Source: Streptomyces subrutilus
GTDB taxonomy: Bacteria; Actinomycetota; Actinomycetes; Streptomycetales; Streptomycetaceae
DNA: 64,000 nucleotides
Assembly: GCF_008704535.1 (NCBI RefSeq)
Contig: NZ_CP023701.1
Location: 2,294,001 to 2,358,000 of the forward strand
Reading direction: 5' to 3'
The position numbers and the translations under genes are program-made. The notes below the pieces were generated by a model. The model worked only from the letters and a program-made list of their open reading frames with translations. It was not told the origin of the DNA and did no database searches. Shown here piece by piece: positions 44,309-53,019 of this stretch (position 1 is the stretch's first letter; the number at the start of each line of letters is the position of its first letter).

Positions 44309-45787
44309 CTAGGCGGCGAGCCTGCCCAGGGCCGCGTCGATGCGGGACAGCGAGCGCTCCTTGCCCAGGATCTCCAGGGACTCGAAGAGCGGGAGGCCGA
44401 CCGTGCGGCCGGTGACCGCCACGCGGACCGGGGCCTGGGCCTTGCCGAGCTTGAGGCCGTGGGCCTCGCCGGCGGTCAGGACGGCCTGCTTGAGGGACTC
44501 GGGGTCCGACCAGTCGGCCGCGTCGAGGTTCGCACGGGCCGTGGTGAGCAGGGCCGCGGGCTCGCCCTTCATCGCCTTGTCCCAGGACGCCTGGTCCTCC
44601 ACCGGCTCCTTGCGGAACAGGAAGTCGACGTTGGCGGTGATGTCCGACAGGACGGTGACCCGGGTCTGGGCGTACGGCGCGATGCGCTCCCAGGCGGCGG
44701 CGTCGAAGTCCTCGGGCTCCCAGTTGGCGTGCGGGGCGCGCAGCCAGGGGGTGCAGGCGTCCGCGAAGGCCTTCGGGTCCAGCAGGCGGATGTGGTCGGC
44801 GTTGATCGCCTCCGCCTTCTTGAGGTCGAAGCGCGCCGGGTTGGCGTTGACGTCCGGGATGTCGAACTTCGCCACCATCTCCTCGATCGAGAAGATGTCC
44901 TGGTCCTTGGAGAAGGACCAGCCGAGGAGCGAGAGGTAGTTCAGCAGGCCCTCGGGGAGGAAGCCGCGCTCGCGGTACAGGTTGAGCGAGGCTTCCGGGT
45001 CGCGCTTGGAGAGCTTCTTGTTGCCCTCGCCCATCACGTACGGCAGGTGGCCGAAGGCGGGCGTGGCCTTGGCGATGCCCAGCTCCGTCAGCGCCTTGTA
45101 CAGGGCGATCTGGCGGGGGGTGGAGGAGAGCAGGTCCTCGCCGCGCAGGACGTGGGTGATCTCCATCAACGCGTCGTCGACCGGGTTGACCAGCGTGTAG
45201 AGCGGGGCGCCGTTGGCCCGGACGATGCCGAAGTCGGGCACGTTCTCCGGGCTGAAGGACAGCTCGCCGCGGACCAGGTCCGTGAAGGTGATCGTCTCGT
45301 CGGGCATCCGGAAGCGGACGATCGAGGTGCGGCCCTCGGCCTCGTACGCGGTCTTCTGCTCGGCGCTCAGGTCGCGGCAGTGGCCGTCGTAGCCGGAGGG
45401 GCGGCCGGCCGCGCGGGCGGCGTCGCGGCGCGCGTCGAGCTCCTCGGTGGTGCAGAAGCAGCGGTAGGCGTAGCCGGCGTCCTGGAGCTTCTTCGCCACG
45501 TCGGCGTAGATGTCCATGCGCTGGGACTGGCGGTAGGGCGCGTGCGGGCCGCCGATCTCCGGGCCCTCGTCCCAGGTGAAGCCGAGCCAGCGCAGCGAGT
45601 CGAGGAGCTGCTCGTAGGACTCCTCGGAGTCGCGGGCCGCGTCGGTGTCCTCGATCCGGAAGACGAACGTGCCGCCGTGGTGGCGGGCGAACGCCCAGTT
45701 GAAGAGGGCCGTGCGGACCAGGCCCACGTGGGGGTTGCCGGTCGGGGAGGGACAGAAACGTACGCGGGGGGAGTTCGCGTTAGCCAC
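44309..45787 (-). CDS. gltX: Glutamyl-tRNA synthetase
   Basis: Class I synthetase, 492 residues from [17 protein letters not shown] (HIGH-type motif) is near residue 9 and KLSKRDP near 248 is the KMSKS-type loop. Actinobacteria form Gln-tRNA by mischarging with Glu followed by GatCAB, so this enzyme is expected to charge both Glu and Gln tRNAs of the adjacent cluster. The start overlaps the FAH-family gene by eight bases. Confidence 0.96.
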   Translation of the reverse strand: MANANSPRVRFCPSPTGNPHVGLVRTALFNWAFARHHGGTFVFRIEDTDAARDSEESYEQLLDSLRWLGFTWDEGPEIGGPHAPYRQSQRMDIYADVAKKLQDAGYAYRCFCTTEELDARRDAARAAGRPSGYDGHCRDLSAEQKTAYEAEGRTSIVRFRMPDETITFTDLVRGELSFSPENVPDFGIVRANGAPLYTLVNPVDDALMEITHVLRGEDLLSSTPRQIALYKALTELGIAKATPAFGHLPYVMGEGNKKLSKRDPEASLNLYRERGFLPEGLLNYLSLLGWSFSKDQDIFSIEEMVAKFDIPDVNANPARFDLKKAEAINADHIRLLDPKAFADACTPWLRAPHANWEPEDFDAAAWERIAPYAQTRVTVLSDITANVDFLFRKEPVEDQASWDKAMKGEPAALLTTARANLDAADWSDPESLKQAVLTAGEAHGLKLGKAQAPVRVAVTGRTVGLPLFESLEILGKERSLSRIDAALGRLAA

Positions 45788-46586
45788 GCTTGATCACCTT
45801 GTTGGTGAGAGTGCCGATGCCTTCGATGGTGACGGCGACCTCGTCGCCGACGTTCAGGGGGCCGACTCCGGCCGGGGTCCCCGTGAGGATGACGTCGCCG
45901 GGGAGCAGCGTCATGGCCTCGCTGATGTGGACGATCAGGTCCTCGACCGGGCGGATCATGTCCCCGGTGCGGCCGAGCTGGCGCTGTTCGCCGTTGACGG
46001 TGCACTGGATGGCGAGGTCGCCCGGGTCGAGGTCGGTCTCGATCCAGGGGCCGAGGGGGCAGGAGCTGTCGAAGCCCTTGGCGCGGGCCCACTGCTTCTC
46101 GCGCTGCTGGATGTCGCGCGCGGTGACGTCGTTGGCGCAGGTGTAGCCGAGGATCACGTCCTTGACGCGCTCCCTGGGGACCTCGCGGCACATGCGGCCG
46201 ATGACCACGGCCAGCTCGGCCTCGTAGTGGAGGTCCTGCGTGAAGGAGGGGTACGTGATCGGGTCGCCCGGGCCGACCACCGAGGTGGAGGGCTTGAAGA
46301 AGGTGACGGGCGGTTCGAGCCGGCCCTGCTCGTCGACGACGGCGTGTCCGAGCTCCGCCGCGTGCTCCGCGTAGTTGCGGCCGATGGCCACGACCTTGCT
46401 GGGCAGCACGGGCGGCAGCAGGCGGACCTTGCTCAGCGGGACCTTGGTCCCGGAGAGCTCGAAGTCCGCGAAGGGGATGCCCTTGATGATGTCGAGGACG
46501 AGCTCGCCCCCGGCGCCGGGGGCTGCGTCGCCCTCGACCGCGCCGAAGGCGACGTTGCCGTCGATCGAGAACCTGGCGATGCGCAC
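45780..46586 (-). CDS. Fumarylacetoacetate hydrolase family protein
   Basis: 268 residues from GTG. Core motifs: [16 protein letters not shown] near residues 65-80, [13 protein letters not shown] near 120 (metal-binding glutamates), [14 protein letters not shown] near 148, [13 protein letters not shown] near 172, and [16 protein letters not shown] near 230. Members include 2-hydroxyhepta-2,4-diene-dioate isomerases and oxaloacetate decarboxylases; the substrate cannot be fixed. Translationally coupled to gltX. Confidence 0.9.
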   Translation of the reverse strand: MRIARFSIDGNVAFGAVEGDAAPGAGGELVLDIIKGIPFADFELSGTKVPLSKVRLLPPVLPSKVVAIGRNYAEHAAELGHAVVDEQGRLEPPVTFFKPSTSVVGPGDPITYPSFTQDLHYEAELAVVIGRMCREVPRERVKDVILGYTCANDVTARDIQQREKQWARAKGFDSSCPLGPWIETDLDPGDLAIQCTVNGEQRQLGRTGDMIRPVEDLIVHISEAMTLLPGDVILTGTPAGVGPLNVGDEVAVTIEGIGTLTNKVIKRG

Positions 46587-46685
46587 GTGTTGCGTCTGCC
46601 CCTCTGTCTGTCCGCTGGCTGGAGTCTGCGGACTCCAGGCTAACGCGGCGGACAGGGGGTGCTTCGCGCTCCGCGCGCGCCGGCG

Positions 46686-46874
46686 CTACGGCGCGGGGGT
46701 GGTCTCCGGCGCGACCATCAGGATGGTGCGGCGCGGGTTCGCGGTCTGCGTCGGCAGCTCGACGGCGTGCTCCGGGAGGGCCGGGGCCGCCTGCAGCTCC
46801 TCTGCGTCCTTGAGGTGCGCGAGGGTGGTGCGGCGGGGGTTGGCAATGTTGCGGAACATCGTCGTCGTCTTCAT
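46686..46874 (-). CDS. Small protein with duplicated NPRRT motif, unknown function
   Basis: 62 residues from ATG at 46874: MKTTTMFRNIANPRRTTLA, then LKDAEELQAAPALPEHAVEL, then TQTANPRRTILMVAPET. ANPRRT occurs twice, about 38 residues apart, flanking an acidic helical centre. The upstream GAGGACC is a weak ribosome site. It is read divergently from the first conservon, across a 578-base region. No signal peptide, no cysteines and no family recognised. It could be a peptide precursor, a small regulator or a conservon-associated protein; none is demonstrated. Confidence 0.6.
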   Translation of the reverse strand: MKTTTMFRNIANPRRTTLAHLKDAEELQAAPALPEHAVELPTQTANPRRTILMVAPETTPAP

Positions 46875-47452
46875 CGGAGTTCGGGGTCCTCGGTTCGGTC
46901 TGGATGGTGGATGTCGCGTGCGCCGGCCCTCGGCGCCAACCCTTGAAGAGGCAAGGCTAAACATCTGAATCCCCCGTCTCGCGGGGAAGTAATGGCCATG
47001 GCCGTGTGAGTTTGCTCACCAGCGACCAGGCATTATGGGCATAACGGGCAGTCAATTACCTCCGGCGAAACGGACATTGCGCCACTGAATGCGCCATTCC
47101 GCTCCTGATCATCGCGACTGGGACACCTTGCCAGGCCCACTGTTTGGATGATGTAAGTCCGATTCGTCCGCAAAGCGGTCCCACATCGCGTAGCCCGTCT
47201 GTCACAAGCCGTCACCGACGGTCCGAGCGGGGGCGCGCACCTTGTTGGAGATCCTCCACTGTGCTGGAATTCGCGGGACCGCCGCGGGAATCAGCCGGCG
47301 CGCAGGTGGCGCGACCCAGCGCCGAGCGCGGTGGCAAGGAGAGGGAGACGCGCCGGTCACCGACGACCACCATGGGGCCGTACGTGCCCCACGACTCGAC
47401 ACCGTCCCGCCGGTCACCCGGCAGGACGCCTGGTCCAGAGGTTGCGACGCTA
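46875..47452. promoter_or_regulatory. Divergent leader region upstream of cvnA1
   Basis: 578 bases with a clear drop in GC before about 47200. It includes the palindrome GGCCATGGCC (46994-47003), the hairpin GTGAG-TTTG-CTCAC (47006-47019), ACTGTTTGGA (47139-47148) and GTGCTGGAATTC (47261-47272). The last two words also occur upstream of cvnA2 (52942-52951 and 52967-52978), so they are candidate conservon promoter elements. Open frames here extend cvnA1 upstream but lack the start site shared with cvnA2. Confidence 0.5.
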
Positions 47453-50400
47453 GTGCAGGGACGATTCAAGAGGGATGGCAGCGCTGCGGCGGAGCAGGAG
47501 CCGCGCGGCGGGACCGACCGCGGCTCCTCGCCCCAGCACGCCCAGAACCGCGGGCCGGGTGCCGAAGGCACGGGCCGGGACTCCTCCGCCGGCAAGGCGA
47601 AGGGCCGCGGCAAGCCCGGCAAGGCCAAGGCGGCCAAGGCCGGCGCGGTCGGCGCCGCCACGCCCGTCGAGCAGGACGCGGCGATACCGAAGGCCCCCAG
47701 TGGGCCCGGCTCCCGCCTCGCCATGCAGAACTGGCGCATCAGCACGCGCCTGGTGTCGCTGCTGACCCTGCCGGTCGTCGCCGCCACCACGCTCGGTGGC
47801 TTCCGCATCAACGACTCGATGAACGACATCGCGCAGCTGGAGCACATGCAGCTGCTGACGACGATGACCCGGCAGGCCACCAACCTGGCCGCCATGCTCC
47901 AGGAGGAGCGGGACATCTCGGCGGGTCCGCTCTCGCTCTCGAAGGGCGTCAGCAACAGCACCGTCGACGGTGCGCGCGCGACGACCAACACCGCGGCCGA
48001 GGCCTTCGCCGCCGCGACCGACAAGGTCGACAACGTCGAGAACTCCGACGAGACCCTCAAGTCGATCCGCAACAACGTGCTCCAGATCGGCCGTCAGCTC
48101 TCCGGCCTGGAGGACATCCGCAAGAAGGCCTACGTCAACGGGGCCCAGCAGACCGTCACCGAGTACAACGCACTGATCGTCTCCCTCCTCTCGCTCTCCC
48201 AGGACATGGCCCAGGCCACGTCCAGCCCCGAGATGATCAAGCGCACGCGCGCCCTGGCGGCCTTCTCGTCCGCCAAGGAGTACGCCTCCATCCAGCGCGC
48301 GATCATCGCCGCCTCGCTCCCCGACAGCTCGGAGACGCAGGGCAACCTGAAGGAGAACGACCGGCTGTACGGCCAGTCGGCGCTCAAGGGCGAGCAGCAG
48401 GCGAAGAAGACCTTCGAGCTCGTCTACCAGGGCCAGCCCGAAGAGCTCCTCGCCTCACTCGGCGACGGCAACACCGAGATCGGCAGCGCCGACCACTACG
48501 CGCGCCGCGTGCTGAGCACCGAGGGCCAGTTCCGCAACGAGAAGAACCGGTCCTGGATGGACTGGTACGACGCCGACGGCACCAAGCTCCAGGCCATGAA
48601 GGTCATCGAGCTGACACTGCTGGAGGACATGGAGCAGAAGGCCCGCGAGCTCAAGAACGAGTCCCAGCAGGACGCCATCCTCAACGGTGCGCTGATCCTC
48701 CTCGTCCTCGGCGTCTCCCTCGTCGGGGCCTTCGTCATGGCCCGGTCGATGATCCGCTCGCTGCGCCGCCTGCAGGACACCGCCACGCGCGTCGCCCAGG
48801 ACCGCCTCCCCGAGCTCGTCAAGCAGCTCTCCGAGTCCGACCCGCAGGACGTCGACACGTCCGTGGAGTCGGTGGGCCTGCACACCCGCGACGAGATCGG
48901 CCAGGTGGCCGCGGCCTTCGACGACGTGCACCGCGAGGCCGTCCGCCTCGCCGCCGAGCAGGCCCTCCTGCGGGGCAACGTCAACGCGATGTTCACCAAC
49001 CTCTCGCGCCGCTCCCAGGGTCTGATCCAGCGCCAGCTCTCGCTCATCTCCGAGCTGGAGTCGCGCGAGGCCGACCCCGACCAGCTCTCCTCGCTCTTCA
49101 AGCTCGACCACCTCGCGACCCGCATGCGCCGCAACGGCGAGAACCTCCTGGTCCTCGCGGGCGAGGAGCCCGGCCGCCGGTGGACCCGCCCGGTCCCGCT
49201 CGTCGACGTGCTCCGTGCCGCCGCGTCCGAGGTGGAGCAGTACGAGCGCATCGAGCTCGCGTCGGTGCCCGGCACCGACGTCGCCGGCCGCGTCGTCAAC
49301 GACCTCGTGCACCTGCTGGCCGAGCTGCTGGAGAACGCCACCTCGTTCTCCTCCCCGCAGACCAAGGTCAAGGTCACCGGTCACGCGCTGCCCGACGGCC
49401 GCGTGCTCGTCGAGATCCACGACACCGGCATCGGACTCTCCCCCGAAGACCTCGCCGCGATCAACGAGCGGCTCGCCGCGCCGCCGACCGTGGACGTCTC
49501 GGTCTCCCGCCGCATGGGCCTGTTCGTGGTCGGCCGCCTGTCCCTGCGCCACGGCATCCGCATCCAGCTGCGCCCCTCCGACTCGGGCGGTACGACGGCC
49601 CTCGTCATGCTCCCGGTGGACGTCGCCCAGGGCGGCAAGAAGCCGGCCCCGATGCCCGGTCAGGGCGGGCCCGGCGGCGCCGGCCAGGTTCCCTCCGGTG
49701 CACCCCAGTCCTCCGTGGCCGGCGGCGGAGCACGTCCGCCCGTGGGCGCCGCGCCGCAGCGCGGCCAGGTCTCCGGGGCCGGCCAGCGCGCCGCCCTGCC
49801 GGGACGCGACGGTGCGGGCCAGCAGCGCCCGCAGGGTCCCGGCCAGGGCCAGGGCCAGGGTTCCGGCCAGGGCCAGCAGGGCGGCCGGCCGCAGTCCGGG
49901 CCGACCACCGCCGGGCAGGGCCAGGGCCTCTTCGGCGCCGGTGCCCCGCTGCCCACCCGCGGCCAGGCCGGTGCTCCGGCCGGCGGCTTCGGCGGCGGCG
50001 GCCTCTCCGGCGGCCCGCAGGCCCGGCCGGGGGCGGTCCCCCCGGGCGCCGCTCCCTCCGCCTTCCCGCAGGGCAACGGCTTCGAGCGGCCCCAGCAGCC
50101 GCAGCCCGCGCAGGCCCAGCCCGCGCAGCAGCCCCCGTCGCAGCAGCCCGCCGATCGGGCCGGGCGCGGTGGGCGGCCGCAGCTGCCGCCGCGCGGCGGC
50201 GCTCCCCGGCCGGAGCTCCCCGGCCCGCAGACCACCAGCTGGGGCGCCGACCAGGCGCGCGGCCACGACGAGGTGTCGGGCCCGGGTTCGACGGCGGAGT
50301 TCGCCCGTCCGGACTTCGACGCGCCGATGCCCCAGGGCGACGGCGCGGGCAGCGGCACGGGCCAGTTCGAGCGTCCGGACGTACGGGGTCCGGTGAACCC

Positions 50401-51193
50401 GTCCCCCACCGGCCAGTTCGAGCGCCCGCAGCTCGGCGCTCTCCCGGACCCGTCCGCCACGGGCCAGTTCGCCCGCCCGGGCTTCACGCCCCAGCGGCCG
50501 GGCGGCCCCGGGGTCGGTGGTTTCGGCCGTCGGCCCGAGCCCCCGCAGGAGCAGCAGCCGTACCAGCAGCCCCAGGCTCCGCAGCCCGGCGGCGACTTCG
50601 CGCCCCTGGCGCCCCAGCGCCCGCAGACCCACGGCCTGCCGCAGGGGCACCGGCCGGAGGCGCTGCCTCCGGCGCAGGGGTCCGGCGAGGGCCGCAGCCC
50701 GATCTTCGACACGCTGGAGTCGAACTGGTTCCGCGAGGAGGGGCAGCAGCCCGCCTCGGGACCGGCCGTCCCCCAGCAGCCGCAGCACTCCGCCCCGGCG
50801 GCCCCCGCGCCGCAGCAGCACCTGCCGCAGCGCGGTCAGGAGCACGCGGCCGAGCCGGCCGCCGCGGTCAGCGGCGCCGTGCCGACGGTCAGCTGGCGCT
50901 CCTCTCCGAACGACGAGCTGATGCGCCAGGCCGAACGCGTGCGCCAGCCCGCCGCCGGCGGCATCACGACCTCGGGGCTGCCCCGCCGGGTCCCGCGGGC
51001 GAACCTCGTGGCCGGCACCGCGCAGCAGCAGGCCGAGGCACAGGCGGGGCCGCAGGTCTCGCGGGCCCCGGACGACGTGCGCGGCCGTCTGACCAACCTC
51101 CGACGCGGTATCCAGCAGGGCCGTCAGGCCGGCAACAGTGGTCCGGCAACCGGCAGTTACCACATCGACCCCACTTACCAGCAGGAGCGATAG
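47453..51193 (+). CDS. cvnA1: Conservon sensor ATPase CvnA1 (nitrate/nitrite-sensing type)
   Basis: 1246-residue histidine-kinase-like membrane protein, first gene of conservon 1. The GTG start is chosen because AGAGGTTG plus eight bases precedes both this and the cvnA2 start. Basic Ala/Lys-rich N-terminus; TM1 near 100-117; extracellular NIT-like sensor at about 120-400 (NLAAMLQEERDISAGPL); TM2 near 410-430; HAMP; then KLDHLATRMRRNGENLL and an ATPase domain with HLLAELLENATSFSS near 620, DTGIGLSPED and GLFVVGRL. A 500-residue Gly/Pro/Gln tail follows, with TGQFERP-type repeats and a conserved ending box SGLPRRVPRANLV ... DVRGRLTNLRRGIQQGR. Expected to signal to CvnB/C/D at the membrane. Confidence 0.9.
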   Translation: MQGRFKRDGSAAAEQEPRGGTDRGSSPQHAQNRGPGAEGTGRDSSAGKAKGRGKPGKAKAAKAGAVGAATPVEQDAAIPKAPSGPGSRLAMQNWRISTRLVSLLTLPVVAATTLGGFRINDSMNDIAQLEHMQLLTTMTRQATNLAAMLQEERDISAGPLSLSKGVSNSTVDGARATTNTAAEAFAAATDKVDNVENSDETLKSIRNNVLQIGRQLSGLEDIRKKAYVNGAQQTVTEYNALIVSLLSLSQDMAQATSSPEMIKRTRALAAFSSAKEYASIQRAIIAASLPDSSETQGNLKENDRLYGQSALKGEQQAKKTFELVYQGQPEELLASLGDGNTEIGSADHYARRVLSTEGQFRNEKNRSWMDWYDADGTKLQAMKVIELTLLEDMEQKARELKNESQQDAILNGALILLVLGVSLVGAFVMARSMIRSLRRLQDTATRVAQDRLPELVKQLSESDPQDVDTSVESVGLHTRDEIGQVAAAFDDVHREAVRLAAEQALLRGNVNAMFTNLSRRSQGLIQRQLSLISELESREADPDQLSSLFKLDHLATRMRRNGENLLVLAGEEPGRRWTRPVPLVDVLRAAASEVEQYERIELASVPGTDVAGRVVNDLVHLLAELLENATSFSSPQTKVKVTGHALPDGRVLVEIHDTGIGLSPEDLAAINERLAAPPTVDVSVSRRMGLFVVGRLSLRHGIRIQLRPSDSGGTTALVMLPVDVAQGGKKPAPMPGQGGPGGAGQVPSGAPQSSVAGGGARPPVGAAPQRGQVSGAGQRAALPGRDGAGQQRPQGPGQGQGQGSGQGQQGGRPQSGPTTAGQGQGLFGAGAPLPTRGQAGAPAGGFGGGGLSGGPQARPGAVPPGAAPSAFPQGNGFERPQQPQPAQAQPAQQPPSQQPADRAGRGGRPQLPPRGGAPRPELPGPQTTSWGADQARGHDEVSGPGSTAEFARPDFDAPMPQGDGAGSGTGQFERPDVRGPVNPSPTGQFERPQLGALPDPSATGQFARPGFTPQRPGGPGVGGFGRRPEPPQEQQPYQQPQAPQPGGDFAPLAPQRPQTHGLPQGHRPEALPPAQGSGEGRSPIFDTLESNWFREEGQQPASGPAVPQQPQHSAPAAPAPQQHLPQRGQEHAAEPAAAVSGAVPTVSWRSSPNDELMRQAERVRQPAAGGITTSGLPRRVPRANLVAGTAQQQAEAQAGPQVSRAPDDVRGRLTNLRRGIQQGRQAGNSGPATGSYHIDPTYQQER

Positions 51194-51616
51194 TTGAGTT
51201 CGATGAGCCAGGCGGCACAGAACCTGAACTGGTTGATCACCAACTTCGTGGACAACACCCCCGGGGTGTCCCACACGGTGGTGGTCTCCGCCGACGGACT
51301 CCTTCTGGCGATGTCCGAAGGATTCCCCCGCGACCGCGCCGATCAGCTGGCGGCCGTGGCCTCCGGCCTGACCTCCCTGACGGCGGGTGCCTCCCGCATC
51401 TTCGAGGGCGGCGCCGTCAACCAGACCGTGGTCGAGATGGACCGGGGATTCCTCTTCCTCATGTCCGTCTCGGACGGGTCCTCGCTGGCCGTCCTGGCGC
51501 ACCCCGAGTGCGACATCGGCCTCGTGGGCTACGAGATGGCCCTCCTCGTGGACCGCGCCGGCAGCGTCCTCACCCCGGACCTGCGCGCGGAACTCCAGGG
51601 CAGCCTGCTCGGCTGA
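51194..51616 (+). CDS. cvnB1: Conservon roadblock/LC7 protein CvnB1
   Basis: 140-residue roadblock/LC7-domain protein, presumed GTPase-activating or regulatory partner of CvnD1, like MglB for MglA. Core segments: NWLITNFVDNTPGVSHTVVVSADGLLLAMSEG, LAAVASGLTSLTAGASRIFEGG and LAHPECDIGLVGYEMALLV. TTG start directly after the cvnA1 stop, with GGAG seven bases upstream; an internal ATG three codons later is possible. The first 116 bases from that ATG are identical to cvnB2. Confidence 0.93.
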   Translation: MSSMSQAAQNLNWLITNFVDNTPGVSHTVVVSADGLLLAMSEGFPRDRADQLAAVASGLTSLTAGASRIFEGGAVNQTVVEMDRGFLFLMSVSDGSSLAVLAHPECDIGLVGYEMALLVDRAGSVLTPDLRAELQGSLLG

Positions 51617-51768
51617 CTTCCCCCCTCCCGGTCGGACGGTACTTCCGGCCGGGGGGGCCGGGGCCACCGCCCCGGAACCCAGTACCCCCCTCAGGCCGTC
51701 ATACCGTCCCCCCACCGGCCGCCCCGTCAGACGGCACGCTGACCACTGCTGTCCAGCCCGGAGGATCA

Positions 51769-52161
51769 ATGACCCCGCCCCCCGCCTATCCCGATGCGTA
51801 CGGAGATTCGTACTCGGAAGGCGATCAGCCGCTGGTGCGTCCGTACGCGATGACCGGCGGCCGGACCCGGCCCCGCTACCAGCTCGCCATCGAGGCGCTG
51901 GTCAGCACCACCGCGGATCCGATGCACCTGTCCGGCCTGCTCCCCGAGCACCAGCGGATCTGCACGCTGTGCCGCGAGGTCAAGTCCGTCGCCGAGGTGT
52001 CGGCGCTGCTGTCGATGCCGCTCGGTGTGGCCCGGATCCTCGTGGCCGACCTGGCGGAGGCCGGGATGGTGGCCATCCACCAGCCCGGCAATGGAGAGGC
52101 CGGCGGCACGCCGGATGTGACGCTGCTCGAAAGGGTGCTCAGTGGCCTTCGGAACATCTAG
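51769..52161 (+). CDS. cvnC1: Conservon DUF742 protein CvnC1
   Basis: 130-residue DUF742 protein from ATG with GGAGG upstream. The short Pro/Tyr-rich N-terminus is followed by LVRPYAMTGGRTRPRYQLAIEALV (conserved with CvnC2), LLPEHQRICTLCREVKSVAEVSALL and a winged-helix-like LGVARILVADLAEAGMVAIHQP. It ends overlapping the cvnD1 start by 20 bases. Role in the complex unknown; the winged-helix look suggests nucleic acid or protein docking. Confidence 0.92.
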   Translation: MTPPPAYPDAYGDSYSEGDQPLVRPYAMTGGRTRPRYQLAIEALVSTTADPMHLSGLLPEHQRICTLCREVKSVAEVSALLSMPLGVARILVADLAEAGMVAIHQPGNGEAGGTPDVTLLERVLSGLRNI

Positions 52162-52726
52162 CGGCGGAGCGGCTCCTCGCTCCACCACCTCCGCGAAGAT
52201 CGTGGTGGCGGGCGGCTTCGGCGTGGGCAAGACCACGTTCGTCGGCGCCGTCTCCGAGATCAACCCCCTGCGCACCGAAGCCGTCATGACCAGTGCGTCC
52301 GCGGGCATCGACGACCTCACCCACACCGGTGACAAGACGACCACCACGGTCGCCATGGACTTCGGCCGCATCACCCTCGACCAGGACCTGATCCTCTACC
52401 TCTTCGGCACCCCCGGACAGGACCGCTTCTGGTTCATGTGGGACGACCTCGTCCGCGGCGCCATCGGCGCCGTCGTCCTCGTCGACACCCGCCGCCTCGC
52501 CGACTGCTTCCCCGCCGTCGACTACTTCGAAAACAGCGGCCTCCCCTTCGTGGTGGCGCTCAACGGTTTCGAGGGGCACCAGCCGTACACGCCGGACGAG
52601 GTGCGCGAGGCCTTGCAGATCGGGCCGGGCGCGCCCATCATCACCACCGACGCCCGCCACCGCGCGGACGCCAAGAGCGCGCTCATCACGCTCGTCGAGC
52701 ACGCCCTCATGGCACGGCTCAAGTAG
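52142..52726 (+). CDS. cvnD1: Conservon Ras/MglA-like GTPase CvnD1
   Basis: 194-residue small GTPase. Walker A GGFGVGKTTFVGAV near residue 22; the DxxG region is atypical, reading LFGTPGQDRFWFMW near 90; the NKxD position reads NGFEG near 140. Predicted GTP switch of the conservon complex. GTG start inside cvnC1. Nucleotides 52157-52551 are identical to cvnD2, as is a block of 87 bases near the 3' end. Confidence 0.92.
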   Translation: MAFGTSSGGAAPRSTTSAKIVVAGGFGVGKTTFVGAVSEINPLRTEAVMTSASAGIDDLTHTGDKTTTTVAMDFGRITLDQDLILYLFGTPGQDRFWFMWDDLVRGAIGAVVLVDTRRLADCFPAVDYFENSGLPFVVALNGFEGHQPYTPDEVREALQIGPGAPIITTDARHRADAKSALITLVEHALMARLK

Positions 52727-52751
52727 CACGGTTCGGGTTGCCGGGTACGAG

Positions 52752-52783
52752 GGGCGGGCTGTGTCATACGACACGGCCCGCCC
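52752..52783 (+). terminator. Terminator after cvnD1
   Basis: GGGCGGGCTGTGTC pairs with GACACGGCCCGCCC (one G-U) around ATAC and is followed by TTCTCGTT. It separates conservon 1 from conservon 2. Confidence 0.85.
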
Positions 52784-53019
52784 TTCTCGTTCATAACGTT
52801 TCGACAGACAATTCACGCCAGCTGGCCACAGGGAGCGTTCGGTTGGTGCCGCTACGCGCACAACTCCCCCCATTTTTGCCGCAGGACGCTCTTTATGTCC
52901 GATTTATGTGGGGCATAAGGCTCTAGGAATGGCCGGTTTCAACTGTTTGGAACACGGCCGTTAACCGTGCTGGAATTCAACGAACCAGCTAGTAGCACCG
53001 CGGAGAGGTTGTTGGTCGA

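Noticed and set aside
47242..52161. 1639-residue rightward frame overlapping cvnA1
   Set aside because: Only its last 130 codons (cvnC1 from 51769) are real. The rest is an Arg/Pro-rich shadow in another frame of cvnA1.
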